DNA from: Helicobacter salomonis
GTDB lineage: Bacteria; Campylobacterota; Campylobacteria; Campylobacterales; Helicobacteraceae
Direction of reading: 5' to 3'
DNA length: 61,244 bases
Assembly (NCBI RefSeq): GCF_017979425.1
Contig: NZ_JAERIS010000007.1
Coordinates: forward strand, 1-61,244
The notes beneath the pieces are model-generated. The model searched no databases. It saw nothing but the letters and a program-made list of their open reading frames with translations, and had not been told where the DNA came from. The position numbers and the translations under genes are program-made. This document shows positions 15,320 through 25,921 of this stretch, in pieces (the first letter of the stretch is position 1; each line of letters opens with the position of its first letter).

Positions 15320-17983
15320 ATGCACACATCGAATATCTTTGAAAAACTCACCCACCAGCTTAAGGAAAGCCTCGATCAGGCCTTGAGTTTAGCCCTGCAC
15401 GCCAAAAACCAAGAGATCGAACCCATCCACCTTTTTTGGGCGTTGCTCAGCAATAGCCAATCTCTGCTAAGCCATGCTTTGATCAAAATGGGCGTAGAGA
15501 AAACCCCCTTAGAATTGGAGGCTAGAAGTGTGGTAGATAACCTGCCTAAGAGCTCGAGCGTGAGCGCGCAGGGGATTAGCCTGAGTAAAAACCTCTTAGA
15601 TGCCCTGCATAGTGCTTTGGGCTGGAGTGTGAAAAATGCGGATCAATTCGTGGCAGTGGATAGTTTTATCATTGCCAATGCCGCGCTTTTTAGCCAGTAT
15701 TTTAAACAATTCTTAGATACCCCAGAGCTTGTCAAGACCTTAGAGAGTATGCGCAAAGGGGTGAAAATCAACCAGCCTAGCGATGATGCCACTTTAGAAG
15801 CCTTAGAAAAATACGGAATCAACCTCACCACCAAAGCCCTAGAAAACACGCTAGACCCGGTCATCGGGCGCGATGAAGAGATTTTGCGCATGATGCAAAT
15901 TTTAATCCGCAAGACCAAGAATAACCCCATTTTGCTAGGCGAGCCCGGAGTAGGCAAGACCGCCATTGTAGAGGGGCTAGCCCAGCGCATCGCTAAAAAA
16001 GAAGTGCCCTTGTCTTTGCAACACAAGCAAGTTGTCATGCTGGATTTGAGCATGCTTATTGCCGGGGCGAAGTATCGGGGAGAATTTGAGGAACGCCTAA
16101 CTAAGGTGGTAGAGGAGGTCAAAAAAGCGGGCAATGTGATTTTATTCATCGATGAAATCCATACCATCGTGGGCGCGGGGGCAAGTGAGGGGAGCATGGA
16201 CGCGGCTAATATTTTAAAGCCTGCCTTAGCGCGCGGGGAGTTGCACACCATCGGGGCAACCACGCTTAAGGAGTACCGCAAGTACTTTGAAAAAGACAGC
16301 GCGCTCACGCGCCGCTTCCAGCCCATCGCGCTAGAAGAGCCTAGCGTGAATGAAACCTTGCAAATTCTAAGAGGACTCAAAGAGAATTTAGAGGCACACC
16401 ACAATGTGAGCATTACCGATAGCGCGTTAGTCGCCAGTGCCAAACTCTCGCACCGCTATATCACTAACCGCTTTTTACCTGATAAAGCCATTGATTTAAT
16501 TGATGAGGCAGCTGCCGAGTTGAAAATGCAGATCGAATCCGAACCCTATCCCCTCTCCCACACCAAAAGATTAGTGCAACAACTAGAAGTAGAAAAACAG
16601 GCTTTGCTCATGGAGGAGAATCCTAGCAACAAGCAACGCCTAGAGGAAGTGCAAAAGGAACTCAGCAACGCCCTAGAGGAAAAACAACGCTTAGAGGCGC
16701 AATTTGAAAATGAAAGACGGGTATTTAAGGACATCGCGCAGGCTAAGAACAATATTGAGAACTTGAGGCGCGAATCCGAGCTAGCCAAACGCCAATCGGA
16801 GTTTGAAAAAGCGGCTAAAATTGATCATGGCGAGATTCCTAAGTTAGAACAGGCAGTGCGTGATTTAGAGGCGCAATGGGCGCGCATGCAAGAGCAAGGG
16901 AGCTTGTTGCAACACGCAGTTACTAAAGATAGTATCGCGCGCATTGTGAGCAAATGGACGCATATTCCAGTCCAAAAGATGTTACAAGAGGAAAAGGACA
17001 AGATTTTACACATCGAGCAGGAGCTGGCTAAGAGTGTGATCGGGCAATCCCAGGCCATTAGCGCGATTGCTAAGGCTATTAAGCGCAATAAGGCAGGCTT
17101 GAGTGATCCCAATAAACCCATTGGGAGTTTTTTATTCCTAGGGCCTACGGGTGTGGGTAAAACCCAGAGTGCCAAGACCTTAGCGCAATTTCTCTTTGAT
17201 AGCCAAAAGAATTTGATCAGGTTGGACATGAGCGAGTACATGGAAAAACACGCAGTGAGTCGCTTGGTGGGCGCGCCCCCGGGGTATGTGGGCTATGAGG
17301 AGGGCGGACAGCTCACTGAAGCGGTTAGGCGTAGCCCTTATAGCGTGCTCCTCTTTGATGAGATTGAAAAAGCGCACCCGGAGGTGTTTAACATGCTTTT
17401 GCAGGTGCTCGATGAGGGGCGACTCACAGATAATAAGGGCGTTGTGGTGGATTTTAAAAACACCATTATTATTTTGACCAGCAATATTGCTAGCGATAAA
17501 ATCCTAGAGTATGAAAATATCCATGCCAAGCACAAGGCCGAACAAGAGGTGTTGAAAGCCTATGACATCCAGAGCGATCAGATCATGGAGCTGAGTGAAG
17601 AGCACGATAAACAAGCTATGGTGCAAGAAACCCTGAAAGCCTACTTCAAACCCGAGTTTTTAAACCGCTTAGATGACATTGTGATCTTCAACCCTTTGCA
17701 CTTGGAATCGATCATGCAGATTGTAGATTTGATGTTTGCAGATATTCAAGAGAAGTTGAATGATCGCGGGGTGCAAATAGAGTTGAGCCCGCAGGCTAGA
17801 GAATACATCGCCAAAAGTGGCTTTGATCCCATCTATGGCGCGCGTCCTCTCAAACGCACTTTATACGATGAGGTAGAAGATCGCCTAGCCACGCTTCTGT
17901 TAGAAACAGATAGTGTCCATTTAGCTGATCAACATCTTCTCTTTGATGTAGAAGATGGTAAAATTATCATCAAGGAAGCTTAA
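15320..17983 (+). CDS. clpB: ATP-dependent disaggregase ClpB
   Basis: An 887-residue cytoplasmic Hsp100 that, with DnaK, extracts proteins from aggregates. In order: an N-terminal Clp_N domain (1-140), a first AAA domain with Walker [10 protein letters not shown] near 207 and [13 protein letters not shown]alker B, a long charged coiled-coil M domain (about 410-530), and a second AAA domain with GPTGVGKTQ near 608 and [16 protein letters not shown]-terminal D2-small domain follows. It is slightly longer than the H. pylori protein. It stands alone between two IS608-like relics. Confidence 0.97.
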   Translation: MHTSNIFEKLTHQLKESLDQALSLALHAKNQEIEPIHLFWALLSNSQSLLSHALIKMGVEKTPLELEARSVVDNLPKSSSVSAQGISLSKNLLDALHSALGWSVKNADQFVAVDSFIIANAALFSQYFKQFLDTPELVKTLESMRKGVKINQPSDDATLEALEKYGINLTTKALENTLDPVIGRDEEILRMMQILIRKTKNNPILLGEPGVGKTAIVEGLAQRIAKKEVPLSLQHKQVVMLDLSMLIAGAKYRGEFEERLTKVVEEVKKAGNVILFIDEIHTIVGAGASEGSMDAANILKPALARGELHTIGATTLKEYRKYFEKDSALTRRFQPIALEEPSVNETLQILRGLKENLEAHHNVSITDSALVASAKLSHRYITNRFLPDKAIDLIDEAAAELKMQIESEPYPLSHTKRLVQQLEVEKQALLMEENPSNKQRLEEVQKELSNALEEKQRLEAQFENERRVFKDIAQAKNNIENLRRESELAKRQSEFEKAAKIDHGEIPKLEQAVRDLEAQWARMQEQGSLLQHAVTKDSIARIVSKWTHIPVQKMLQEEKDKILHIEQELAKSVIGQSQAISAIAKAIKRNKAGLSDPNKPIGSFLFLGPTGVGKTQSAKTLAQFLFDSQKNLIRLDMSEYMEKHAVSRLVGAPPGYVGYEEGGQLTEAVRRSPYSVLLFDEIEKAHPEVFNMLLQVLDEGRLTDNKGVVVDFKNTIIILTSNIASDKILEYENIHAKHKAEQEVLKAYDIQSDQIMELSEEHDKQAMVQETLKAYFKPEFLNRLDDIVIFNPLHLESIMQIVDLMFADIQEKLNDRGVQIELSPQAREYIAKSGFDPIYGARPLKRTLYDEVEDRLATLLLETDSVHLADQHLLFDVEDGKIIIKEA

Positions 17984-18146
17984 TGCGAAGTCTATCGCCT
18001 GCGCTATACCCTAACACTAACACTCCCGGATTTCTATGGGAAGTATGTCAAACGGAGTGCAGACATTCGACTCCACCTTCCAATCAATGGAGGTCGTATT
18101 ATGTATTACCCACAGCGTGTAAGCAAAGTCACTGAAGGAGTGTTGC
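17984..18146. mobile_element. Gap with an IS608-like right-end relic (18023-18051)
   Basis: At 18023-18051, CTCCCGGATTTCTATGGGAA then GTATGTCAA resembles a strongly degraded IS608-type right end in plus orientation. Downstream lie a weak TATTAT (about 18092) and GAAGGAG before the GTG at 18147, probably the promoter and ribosome site of the chemoreceptor gene. A minus-strand ORF across this gap looks accidental. Confidence 0.45.
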
Positions 18147-19898
18147 GTGAGTTCTTTTTCTTTAGGTAGGCAAATCATTGTTTTGTGGACATTTTCCGTC
18201 ATTGCTATGGGGGTGACTTTGCTCCTGTTTGCGCAAAGTAATCGAGAATCTGTTCAACGCGTACACGAACTGGTGAACATCGATCTAAAGCACTTGCTTG
18301 GAGAACAACTTAAACTCGCTACAGATGCGCTGGCGCACAGCATTTCTAACGCCATTAAAGATGTTCCCACGGAGGCAGGAAAAAGACAAGTTATTGCGCA
18401 TATCCTCGATGGCTTTCGCTTTGAAGAGGATAAATCGGGTTACTTCTTTGCCTATGAGGAATATGTCCCATTTTACAATCCCAATGCGAAGGATAAACTA
18501 GGCACAAGTCTTAGAGATATCCAAGATAGAAATGGCGTATTCTACATCCAAGAACTCTACAAGGCCGCGATGGCAGGTGGGAATTTTGTTTACTATGTCT
18601 TCCCCAAACCCCTTTTAGAGGGAGGTACCCAAGACACGGACAAGGTGTCCTATGCACAAAAAATTGAAGGTACATCTAATTTGTGGATTGGCACAGGTGT
18701 CTACATGGATAATGTGACTCGGCGCTCGCAAGCAATCATTGATGAAATTGCGGGGAGCATGCGTTATCACTTTTACCTCTATGCTGCCATTGTCGTAGCG
18801 TTCTTACTACTAGTGGTTATGCCCTTATACTATCTGTTTTATCGTAAAATCACCAGGAATATTAAAACACTTAGTGGGGCTCTCAGGGATTTCTTCGCAT
18901 TTGTCAACTATCGGGCCAAAAAAGAACCTAAAGAAATTGTGTTGCACTCTAAGGATGAGCTAGGTGAGATGGCGCGTGCACTTACACACAATGTCAAGGA
19001 AGCAGTGGGGCACTTCCAAGCCGATCAGCATTTTTCCAAAGACGCGTTGGATGTATTGGGTAATGTGCATACGGGGAATTTCACGCAGATTATCCACGCC
19101 CACGCAGCTAATCCCGAGCTCGAACGCTTAGGTAATGACCTCAATACCTTTTTCCAATTCTTGAATGATATGTTCCGCCATATCTGCACCACCATCCAAA
19201 CCTACTCTAAAAATGATTTCCAAGCCGGCATTGATACAAGCAGTCTACAGGGCGGTTTTTTGCAATTGGCCAATGATATCAACACATTGCAACGCAGTAT
19301 TGTGGATTCACTTAAACATTCCCTAGAATTCGCCCACGCACTCTATCAAGAGACCAATACACTCAATGAAACCACGCATCGACTACAAGACGCTTCCAAA
19401 CAGCAAGTGAGTTCGTTAGAGCAGACCGTGAGTGCGTTGGGACAGATTAGCGGGTCCATGCAAAGTGTGAATGCCAAGAGTCAGGAGGTGATCGAACGAT
19501 CGGAGGGGATTAAAAACATGGTACTCATCATCAATGAAATCGCCGATCAGATCACGCTTCTCGCTTTAAATGCTGCCATTGAAGCCGCACGGGCAGGCGA
19601 ACACGGACGGGGATTTGCCGTGGTGGCCGATGAAGTGCGCAAACTCGCCGAGCGCACGCAAAAATCTTTGGGAGAAATTGAACTCAACACCCATTCCCTA
19701 ACTCAATCCATCAACGAGGCTGCCAGTGCCATAGAAGAACAGACAGCAAGTATTACACAAATCAACAACGCGATGGAAACACTTGAGCAGACCATGATTC
19801 ATAATGCCGAAATTGCTACCACATCTCTAAGCATTAGCAAGAATGTTCAGCACATTGCGCAAAATATCCTCAATGAGGCCAATAGCAAAAAGTTTTAA
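18147..19898 (+). CDS. Methyl-accepting chemotaxis protein with an sCache_2 sensor domain
   Basis: A 583-residue chemoreceptor. Membrane segments lie at about 8-28 and 210-235. The periplasmic part between them is a single Cache domain: [15 protein letters not shown] near 95, [13 protein letters not shown], and [13 protein letters not shown] near 180-192, the sCache_2 pattern associated with small organic acids. A cytoplasmic HAMP-like region follows. The signalling hairpin tip has [34 protein letters not shown] at about 470-503. The ligand is not shown. GTG 18147 has AAGGAG six bases upstream. A small charged gene follows 13 bases after the stop. Confidence 0.9.
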   Translation: MSSFSLGRQIIVLWTFSVIAMGVTLLLFAQSNRESVQRVHELVNIDLKHLLGEQLKLATDALAHSISNAIKDVPTEAGKRQVIAHILDGFRFEEDKSGYFFAYEEYVPFYNPNAKDKLGTSLRDIQDRNGVFYIQELYKAAMAGGNFVYYVFPKPLLEGGTQDTDKVSYAQKIEGTSNLWIGTGVYMDNVTRRSQAIIDEIAGSMRYHFYLYAAIVVAFLLLVVMPLYYLFYRKITRNIKTLSGALRDFFAFVNYRAKKEPKEIVLHSKDELGEMARALTHNVKEAVGHFQADQHFSKDALDVLGNVHTGNFTQIIHAHAANPELERLGNDLNTFFQFLNDMFRHICTTIQTYSKNDFQAGIDTSSLQGGFLQLANDINTLQRSIVDSLKHSLEFAHALYQETNTLNETTHRLQDASKQQVSSLEQTVSALGQISGSMQSVNAKSQEVIERSEGIKNMVLIINEIADQITLLALNAAIEAARAGEHGRGFAVVADEVRKLAERTQKSLGEIELNTHSLTQSINEAASAIEEQTASITQINNAMETLEQTMIHNAEIATTSLSISKNVQHIAQNILNEANSKKF

Positions 19899-19911
19899 GG
19901 AAGGTTTAGTG

Positions 19912-20148
19912 ATGCAAAAGGACACTCCAGAGTCCAAATTAGCAGAAGAGCGCGCTAGCGAGGATCGCCAAACACTCCCGCCCAATGTGATTCGCATAGA
20001 ATGCGCAGATGGGTGCGAGGATTACATAGAAATTGTTTTTGATAAACCTGTTGAGGAAATTAGAAAAGAAATAGAGGAGGAAGAACGACGCAAACAACGA
20101 AGTTTGTGGGGTCGAATCAAGCGTTTTTTTCAAAGAGGTGAACGATAA
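19912..20148 (+). CDS. Small charged protein downstream of the chemoreceptor
   Basis: A 78-residue protein starting at ATG 19912 with a strong AAGGAAGG upstream. It begins 13 bases after the chemoreceptor stop, so it is probably cotranscribed. It has a short beta-like centre (NVIRIECADGCEDYIEIVF), then an acidic helix (PVEEIRKEIEEEER) and a strongly basic, amphipathic end (RSLWGRIKRFFQRGER). No signal peptide is seen. The basic aromatic tail could touch the inner membrane or the receptor tip. I do not recognise the family. Confidence 0.65.
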   Translation: MQKDTPESKLAEERASEDRQTLPPNVIRIECADGCEDYIEIVFDKPVEEIRKEIEEEERRKQRSLWGRIKRFFQRGER

Positions 20149-20188
20149 AAACTCGCAATTGAGAATCCCCCTCCTTAGGCATATATAC

Positions 20189-21352
20189 CTATGCCCTCAA
20201 AGACTTAGACTTCAGATGTCCTACAATTTCTTCAGCCTTATCCGTCTTTTCCCAGCTAAAGCCCTCGCGTCCAAAATGTCCATAAGTAGCAGTTTGGCGA
20301 TAAATAGGGCGCAACAAGTCCAGGCTCTGCATAATCCCCTTAGGCGTGAGTTTAAAGAGGGCGCGCACGCAAGCCTCGAGCTGTTCGGGACTATAAGTAC
20401 TCGTGCCATGTGCGTTGACATAGACGGATACGGGCTCTACAACGCCAATCGCATAGGCAAGTTGCACAGTCGCCCGATGACATACCTTGCTTGCTACCAA
20501 ATTTTTAGCAATATAGCGCGCCATGTAAGCTGCGCTGCGATCCACCTTAGAAGGGTCTTTACCACTAAAAGCCCCCCCTCCATGCGGGCAACTCCCTCCA
20601 TAAGTATCCACAATAATCTTGCGCCCCGTTAAACCCGCATCACCCTGTGGCCCGCCGATCACAAATTTACCAGTAGGGTTGATGTGGTAGGTGATATTAT
20701 CGTTGAGAAACTCTTTTGGAAGCACTTTGTAGACAATTTCCTCAATCACCGCTTCTCTGAGGTGCTTTTGATCGACTTCAGGGCTGTGCTGGGTCGATAC
20801 CACAATGGTGTCCACTCCCACGGGCTTATGCCCTTCATAGCGGATTGTAACCTGCGCCTTGCCATCAGGGCGCAAAAAGGGCAAGATGGCGCTCTTTCTG
20901 GCATGGGCGAGCGCGCGCGTGATAGAATGGGCTAAATCGATGGCTAGGGGCATATAGGAGGGGGTTTCATCGCAGGCGTAGCCAAACATCAAACCCTGAT
21001 CTCCAGCACCCACCTCGCCATCGGCACGATCCACGCCCTGATTAATGTCCGGGCTCTGCTCGCCAATCCCATTGAGCACGGCAGCACTGCGGTAATCAAA
21101 GCCATAGAGCGCGTCGGTATAACCAATGTCACGCACTACCCCGCGCGCAATCTCTTGCATGGGAGCATAAACGCGAGTTTTGAGCTCGCCCGTGATCACG
21201 CAAAACCCATTGGCCAATAAGGTTTCACATGCCACACGCGCATGGGGGTCGCGCTCGATGATATAGTCTAAAATCGCATCACTGATCTGATCGGCCATTT
21301 TATCCGGATGCCCTTCGGTTACAGATTCCGAAGTAAAAAGATAGCGATCCAT
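20189..21352 (-). CDS. metK: S-adenosylmethionine synthetase
   Basis: A 387-residue enzyme that makes S-adenosylmethionine from methionine and ATP. Signatures are [26 protein letters not shown] at the N terminus, [17 protein letters not shown] near 117-133, and [27 protein letters not shown] near 255-281. The ATG overlaps the tsf stop by one base (TAATG), so it is translationally coupled to the translation genes. A hairpin (GGCATA/TATGCC) straddles its stop codon near 20178-20195. Confidence 0.97.
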   Translation of the reverse strand: MDRYLFTSESVTEGHPDKMADQISDAILDYIIERDPHARVACETLLANGFCVITGELKTRVYAPMQEIARGVVRDIGYTDALYGFDYRSAAVLNGIGEQSPDINQGVDRADGEVGAGDQGLMFGYACDETPSYMPLAIDLAHSITRALAHARKSAILPFLRPDGKAQVTIRYEGHKPVGVDTIVVSTQHSPEVDQKHLREAVIEEIVYKVLPKEFLNDNITYHINPTGKFVIGGPQGDAGLTGRKIIVDTYGGSCPHGGGAFSGKDPSKVDRSAAYMARYIAKNLVASKVCHRATVQLAYAIGVVEPVSVYVNAHGTSTYSPEQLEACVRALFKLTPKGIMQSLDLLRPIYRQTATYGHFGREGFSWEKTDKAEEIVGHLKSKSLRA

Positions 21353-22413
21353 TAGCTAATCTGTGCAGCCACCTCGGCTGCAAAGTCCTCTTGTTTTTTC
21401 TCAATGCCTTCGCCCACCTCAAAACGCACATAAGCACTGATATTTAAGCAATCCTGTAACTGCGCGCTCTTTTCCTCCAGTACCTGCGCGATGGTCTTTT
21501 TATCGTCCATCACAAAAAACTGCCCCAGCAAGGTCAAACGTTGATCCAAGAGAGTGTTGTCGGCAATGAAGCGTTCCATTTTACCCGGGATGATTTTATC
21601 AAAGATTTTTTCGGGTTTGCCCTGGTCTTTGAGTTCTTGCTTGAACGCCTCTTCTTGAGCTTGCAATAGAGCAGGAGTGAGCTGGGCACGACTGACATAG
21701 GTTGGGATGTGTTTTAGAGGTTTGCCAAGTCGCTTAAGCTCTTCATTTTCCTTTTCTAGCTCTGCCACCAAGGCTAATTGTTCCTGAGCGATAAACTCGG
21801 GGCTAAAGGAGTGGTAATCTAACACTACAGGTTTCATAGCCGCAGCATGCATAGCAATTTGGCGGGCTAATTCCCTTAGGCTTTCTGTGTGCTTAGGGTC
21901 TTGATGGGCGATCTTGACAATCGCGCCCACGCGGTGGTTGGCATGCAAATACGCATGGACGACTTCCTTAGCTTCCGTATTCACATGAGCCAAACGCCTC
22001 ACGACAATATTCTCGCCAATTTTAGCGATTGCGCCGTGTAGATAACTCTCATAGCTCTGCCCCTCTACAGAGGCCTTGTAGAGCGATTCCACACTCTCTA
22101 CTCCTTGACTTTTCGCCACCTCTAAACTCTTGCTTACTAAGGCTTTAAAGTGATCGTTCTTAGCCACAAAATCCGTTTCGCTATTGATTTCTAGCATGAT
22201 TGCCTGATGCGTGTCCACGCTCAAGGCCACAACCCCCTCGCGTGCCACGCGATCGGCTTTTTTAACTGCCTTGCTTAAACCCTTTTGGCGTAGATGTTCG
22301 ATAGCCTTGTCTAAATCTCCAGCGCATTCCACTAAAGCCTTTTTGCAATCCATCATGGGCGCGTCTGTAATCTCGCGCAATTGCTTCACCTGTGCCGCGC
22401 TAATTTGACTCAT
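21352..22413 (-). CDS. tsf: Elongation factor Ts
   Basis: A 353-residue guanine-nucleotide exchange factor for EF-Tu. It begins with an N-terminal UBA-like domain ([21 protein letters not shown]), the typical EF-Ts opening, followed by [20 protein letters not shown] and [14 protein letters not shown]. The length is that of the epsilonproteobacterial form. The start overlaps rpsB by 14 bases. The order rpsB-tsf is nearly universal; metK as third gene is unlike H. pylori, where metK lies elsewhere. Confidence 0.97.
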   Translation of the reverse strand: MSQISAAQVKQLREITDAPMMDCKKALVECAGDLDKAIEHLRQKGLSKAVKKADRVAREGVVALSVDTHQAIMLEINSETDFVAKNDHFKALVSKSLEVAKSQGVESVESLYKASVEGQSYESYLHGAIAKIGENIVVRRLAHVNTEAKEVVHAYLHANHRVGAIVKIAHQDPKHTESLRELARQIAMHAAAMKPVVLDYHSFSPEFIAQEQLALVAELEKENEELKRLGKPLKHIPTYVSRAQLTPALLQAQEEAFKQELKDQGKPEKIFDKIIPGKMERFIADNTLLDQRLTLLGQFFVMDDKKTIAQVLEEKSAQLQDCLNISAYVRFEVGEGIEKKQEDFAAEVAAQIS

Positions 22414-23185
22414 GTTCTTCTCCTTCTTGGTATACTTCTTCTAACACCTCTTCGCGTTCTTGTGCGCTGACATGTTCGACTTCTTCGCTCCCCTCATGAG
22501 GTCTGCCCACTAATTCGCGTCCCTCTGTGATCGCCTCTGCCATTTCTTTACAGAAAAGGCGAATAGAGCGAATCGCATCGTCATTACCGGGGATGGGGTA
22601 GTCGACTAAATCGGGGTCGCAATTGGTGTCTAGGGGAGCGACAATGGGGATACCTAAGCGGCGCGCTTCCGCCACAGCGATTTTTTCCTTGACCACATCT
22701 ACCACAAACATCATATCGGGCATTTGTTTCATGTGGCGCACCCCACCTAGATACTTCTCTAATTTTTCCTTCTTGCGCAAGATCATGAGCTTCTCTTTCT
22801 TGGTGAGCAGATCGATCTGCCCGCTGCTCTCCATCTCTTCCATGATCTCTAGCTTGCGCACGGATTTTCTAATAGTGCTGAAGTTGGTGAGCATGCCTCC
22901 CAACCAGCGGTAATTGACATAGGGCACATTGACTTGCATCGCGTATTCTTTGAGCGCATCGCTGGCCTGCTTTTTCGTGCCCACGAACATAATGGTTTTA
23001 CCCTCTGCGCTGGCATCGCGCACCACATTATAGGTATAGCGGAAGTAACGCAGGGTTTTTTGCAGGTCGATGATGTGGATGTTCTTGCGCACTCCAAAGA
23101 TAAAGCGGGCAGTTTTGGGATTCCAACGCCTTGTCTGGTGCCCAAAATGTACCCCACATTCCAATAAATCTTTCATTGTGATCAT
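22400..23185 (-). CDS. rpsB: 30S ribosomal protein S2
   Basis: A 261-residue small-subunit protein. It starts at ATG 23185 ([24 protein letters not shown]) with AAGGAG upstream. An in-frame extension to 23215 lacks a ribosome site. Signature segments are [26 protein letters not shown] and [18 protein letters not shown] near 195-212. It ends in an acidic tail. It opens the rpsB-tsf-metK operon behind a structured leader. Confidence 0.97.
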   Translation of the reverse strand: MITMKDLLECGVHFGHQTRRWNPKTARFIFGVRKNIHIIDLQKTLRYFRYTYNVVRDASAEGKTIMFVGTKKQASDALKEYAMQVNVPYVNYRWLGGMLTNFSTIRKSVRKLEIMEEMESSGQIDLLTKKEKLMILRKKEKLEKYLGGVRHMKQMPDMMFVVDVVKEKIAVAEARRLGIPIVAPLDTNCDPDLVDYPIPGNDDAIRSIRLFCKEMAEAITEGRELVGRPHEGSEEVEHVSAQEREEVLEEVYQEGEEHESN

Positions 23186-23277
23186 ACTTAACTCCTTAAA
23201 GTTTTGCCGCCACACCCCTATGGATCACTCTAAGGCGGGGCGTGTGTGAATTTGTCATCAGACAAGCAGGCATTCTA
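23186..23277 (-). promoter_or_regulatory. rpsB promoter and structured leader
   Basis: A TAGAAT -10 lies on the minus strand at 23277-23272, so transcription should begin near 23265. The leader of about 80 bases can form two stem-loops: TTGTC/GACAA (23265-23252) immediately at the start, and a bulged stem CACA-CCCC/GGGG-TGTG (23246-23211). The Shine-Dalgarno sequence follows at about 23196-23191. Autoregulation of rpsB by S2 through its leader is known in other bacteria; that this leader does it is inference. Confidence 0.4.
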
Positions 23278-23317
23278 ACGCATGGCTTATAAAGCCAAGT
23301 TTAACTTAAAGAGGTGG

Positions 23318-24901
23318 CTAAAGCAGTCCGAGTAATTTGGCCACTCCTATGAGTAGTAAGGACAACCCCCAAAGCCAAAAGAAACTATAAGCAATGTGCC
23401 TGCCCATAGAGAGTTTGGCAAGCCCTAGTCCTAACCAAAGTGCGGGGGAAAGAGGAGAGACAAAAGTACCCAAAGTCGCGCCCACAAGCATGACATAACC
23501 CACACTTTGGGTCTCTACGCCTATGGGAGCTACTAGGCTGGCGACAATGGGATAGAGAGTGAAGTAATAACTATTGGTGTCCAAGATTAGTTTGAAGGGC
23601 ACGCCCAAAGCCCCGACTATCCAATGCAAATAAGGCAAGATTGAAGCGGGTAAATAGTCGGTTAAATGCTTGGCGATGGCTTGCAACATGCCCGACCCGC
23701 TCAAAATCCCAATATACATGCCTGCGCTCAATAAGATCAAGACCATAGAAATCGCCTCTGGAGCATATTGCTTGATCTTATCCATGCGCGCTTTGGGGTT
23801 GGGATAATTGATGAGCAGGGCCACACAAAGCGCGATCAAAAAGCAGAGTTCTGGGGGTAAAATTTTGCACACAACGGCTAACAACGCCAACAACGCTACA
23901 CATAAATTAGCTAAGAAATGTCTTGGCGTGCCCAAGTCCAAATTAGGGGCATCTTCTAAGGCTTGGGGAGGCGTATTTTTCAAACGCCTTTGTTCTCTCC
24001 AGCCCAAGATCACCGCTAAAAAAAGCACACAGACCAGTCCGATAGCTTGCAAGGGTAATAAAGAGAAATACAGCGCGCTAGTTTCCACTCCTAATACACT
24101 GGCCACGCGCCCCAAAGGTCCACCCCATGGCAAGAGATTAGCCAAGCCCGCACTCATCGCTACCAGCAATACCAAAAGGTAGGGATTGAGATTGAGGCGT
24201 TTGTAAATGGGCAAGAGTGGGGGGATCACCACTAAAAAGGTGCTCGCTCCCGAGCCATCCAAGTGCGCAAGTGTAGCAATCACACAAGTGCCCACACAAA
24301 TGGCGATCGCATTCCCTTTAGAGAGTGCAATAACGCCCCTGATTAGAGGGTTAAACAGCCCGACATCATTGAGAATCCCAAAAAAGAGAATAGCAAAGAG
24401 AAACATGAGGGCGATGTTAAAGACCTTATTGACCCCCTGCCTGAAATACGCAACCAAAACTTGGGTGTGATCTTGTAAACTATGGATAATGGAGTGAGTT
24501 TGCAACATGCTTTGCAAAGCAGATTCAAAGGAGGCTTGGATTTGCAGAGTTTTTAGGCCGGCTTGGTAGGCTTGGGTGATTTGTGTGGCATTAACCACTG
24601 GGTTTTTAACTTTTGGCTTGAGCTTGAGAGCTTGGTAAGCTGCTTGTGCAAAACGCTCAGAGGCATCGCCAGGCAGGGGTGTAGGGGCAACTTGACTTAA
24701 GAAATTTTGAATATAAGAATCTTGTAAAAGGTAGGCGTAGTTACTGGGAACAACCTTGTTCCCAGTAAGTCCACTCACTCCCCAAAAACCAAGCAAACCC
24801 ACCAAGGGCAGGAGAGTCAAGGCGACCATGGGAGACAAGCGCTCGCGTAGCAGCGTGTAGATCAAAGCAACAATAATCGCGCAGGCAAAGAAAATTAACA
24901 T
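23318..24901 (-). CDS. CitMHS-family citrate/organic-acid transporter with a large insertion
   Basis: A 527-residue inner-membrane carrier. Family motifs are FLFAILFFGILNDVGLFNPLI, the HLDGSGASTFLVVIPPLLPIYKRL segment and LLPWGGPLGR, which correspond to the CitM/CitH Mg-citrate:H+ symporters. About eleven membrane segments are visible. The usual length is about 430-450. Here about 110 extra residues, rich in Gln/Ala/Thr, lie between the first hairpin (ending GLTGN at about 47) and FRQGVNKV at about 155. Citrate is the likely type of substrate but is not proven. Confidence 0.8.
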   Translation of the reverse strand: MLIFFACAIIVALIYTLLRERLSPMVALTLLPLVGLLGFWGVSGLTGNKVVPSNYAYLLQDSYIQNFLSQVAPTPLPGDASERFAQAAYQALKLKPKVKNPVVNATQITQAYQAGLKTLQIQASFESALQSMLQTHSIIHSLQDHTQVLVAYFRQGVNKVFNIALMFLFAILFFGILNDVGLFNPLIRGVIALSKGNAIAICVGTCVIATLAHLDGSGASTFLVVIPPLLPIYKRLNLNPYLLVLLVAMSAGLANLLPWGGPLGRVASVLGVETSALYFSLLPLQAIGLVCVLFLAVILGWREQRRLKNTPPQALEDAPNLDLGTPRHFLANLCVALLALLAVVCKILPPELCFLIALCVALLINYPNPKARMDKIKQYAPEAISMVLILLSAGMYIGILSGSGMLQAIAKHLTDYLPASILPYLHWIVGALGVPFKLILDTNSYYFTLYPIVASLVAPIGVETQSVGYVMLVGATLGTFVSPLSPALWLGLGLAKLSMGRHIAYSFFWLWGLSLLLIGVAKLLGLL

Positions 24902-24920
24902 CTACAAGTCTCTTTAAAAT

Positions 24921-24939
24921 GCCCCCCAAAGGGAGGGGC
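24921..24939 (-). terminator. Terminator-like hairpin after hugZ
   Basis: On the minus strand GCCCCTCCC, loop TTT, GGGGGGC is followed by ATTTT. It lies between the hugZ stop and the transporter start and probably limits readthrough, so the transporter may have its own promoter or rely on partial readthrough. Confidence 0.5.
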
Positions 24940-24962
24940 GAAAAGTGGAACAAAAACCTGGA

Positions 24963-25796
24963 TTAGGGGTGCGCATGGGCGTGGGGATGACTCGCGTGGG
25001 GATGGGCGTGGGGGTTTTTGTCCATGTTATGGGGATTGCCCTGTGCGCCCACATAACTAATCTTGCCATGCGCGTCAATGTCATAAGCCTGACCAAAGCC
25101 TTTCACAAAACGCCCACGCATAAATTCCAGCTTAATCAAGTGGAAGTCTTGCATGTGGCGGATTGCTTCAAGTCCCCTACCCTTGCCATGTTTGGCTAGA
25201 AAATTATCGTAAACCCTATCAAACTCTGCGCCCCTCTCTACAAAATGCACACGAGTCTTATAGCGTAGGCGTTTGCGCAAAATGGGGGATTTTGCGCTGG
25301 CTTCGTCCTCTAAAAACATCACTTCTACATTTTCAGGGTGCGCTTTAAGACTGCTAAAATGCTCGGCCACTTCGCTCACATAAATGTAAAACTGGGTGCA
25401 ATCGCCCTCTTGAGAAGAGAGCAGTGCACTATAAGAGCACACCACTTCATTTTGGGGGTTAAGGCTGGCTACACAGACACTGCTAAACCCATCCCTAAAA
25501 GCTTCTAAATCCGCGCGGACATTCTCTAAATCCGTGGTTTGGGGTATGGATTTACATAGCTCAATAATGGCATGTTTGATGTCCTCCATTTTAGCCACCT
25601 TGGCAGGGTAGTCGATTTTTTGCACCTGTTCTTCTGCCTTGTCTTTGAGCTTGTAGGCAATTTCAATAAACTCTGTGGTGGCGTTTTTCAAACGCACATC
25701 TAGCGCATCTTTGATCTGACCAAATTTGGCAAGCAAGCCTTTCATTTCCTGCACATGGTTTTGATTCATGTGATCGAGGATAAACTTCAAATCCAT
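24963..25796 (-). CDS. hugZ: Heme oxygenase HugZ with a histidine-rich C-terminal tail
   Basis: A 277-residue protein of the HugZ/HutZ split-barrel family, which degrades heme to release iron. It matches H. pylori HugZ through HMNQNHVQEMKGLLAKFGQ, YIYVSEVAEHFSSLK, VEVMFLEDEA, RKRLRYKTRVHFVERGAEFD and FVKGFGQAYDI. The heme-contacting His of H. pylori (in NPHN, position 245 there) is present as H256. Beyond it the protein adds about 20 residues, KNPHAHPHASHPHAHAHP, with seven histidines; the H. pylori protein ends soon after NPHN. AGGAG lies seven bases before the ATG. Confidence 0.92.
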   Translation of the reverse strand: MDLKFILDHMNQNHVQEMKGLLAKFGQIKDALDVRLKNATTEFIEIAYKLKDKAEEQVQKIDYPAKVAKMEDIKHAIIELCKSIPQTTDLENVRADLEAFRDGFSSVCVASLNPQNEVVCSYSALLSSQEGDCTQFYIYVSEVAEHFSSLKAHPENVEVMFLEDEASAKSPILRKRLRYKTRVHFVERGAEFDRVYDNFLAKHGKGRGLEAIRHMQDFHLIKLEFMRGRFVKGFGQAYDIDAHGKISYVGAQGNPHNMDKNPHAHPHASHPHAHAHP

Positions 25797-25824
25797 GGTA
25801 AAACTCCTAGTTAGAATTTAAGGC

Positions 25825-25830
25825 TTTATA
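25825..25830 (-). promoter_or_regulatory. -10 box of hugZ
   Basis: TATAAA on the minus strand at 25830-25825 in an AT-rich stretch, about 29 bases before the hugZ ATG. Fur control would be expected for a heme-iron gene, but I cannot see an unambiguous Fur box. Confidence 0.35.
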
Positions 25831-25921
25831 TCGTAGCATAGGAACATTAATTTAGGATTTACAAACCGCGTGCTAACGCGATCGGTGTAAAGCTACAGCC
25901 TATCTATCTAGGAGTCACGCT

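Noticed and set aside
18017-18202. 61-residue minus-strand ORF between clpB and the chemoreceptor
   Set aside because: It overlaps the chemoreceptor start and a right-end relic and has no start signal.
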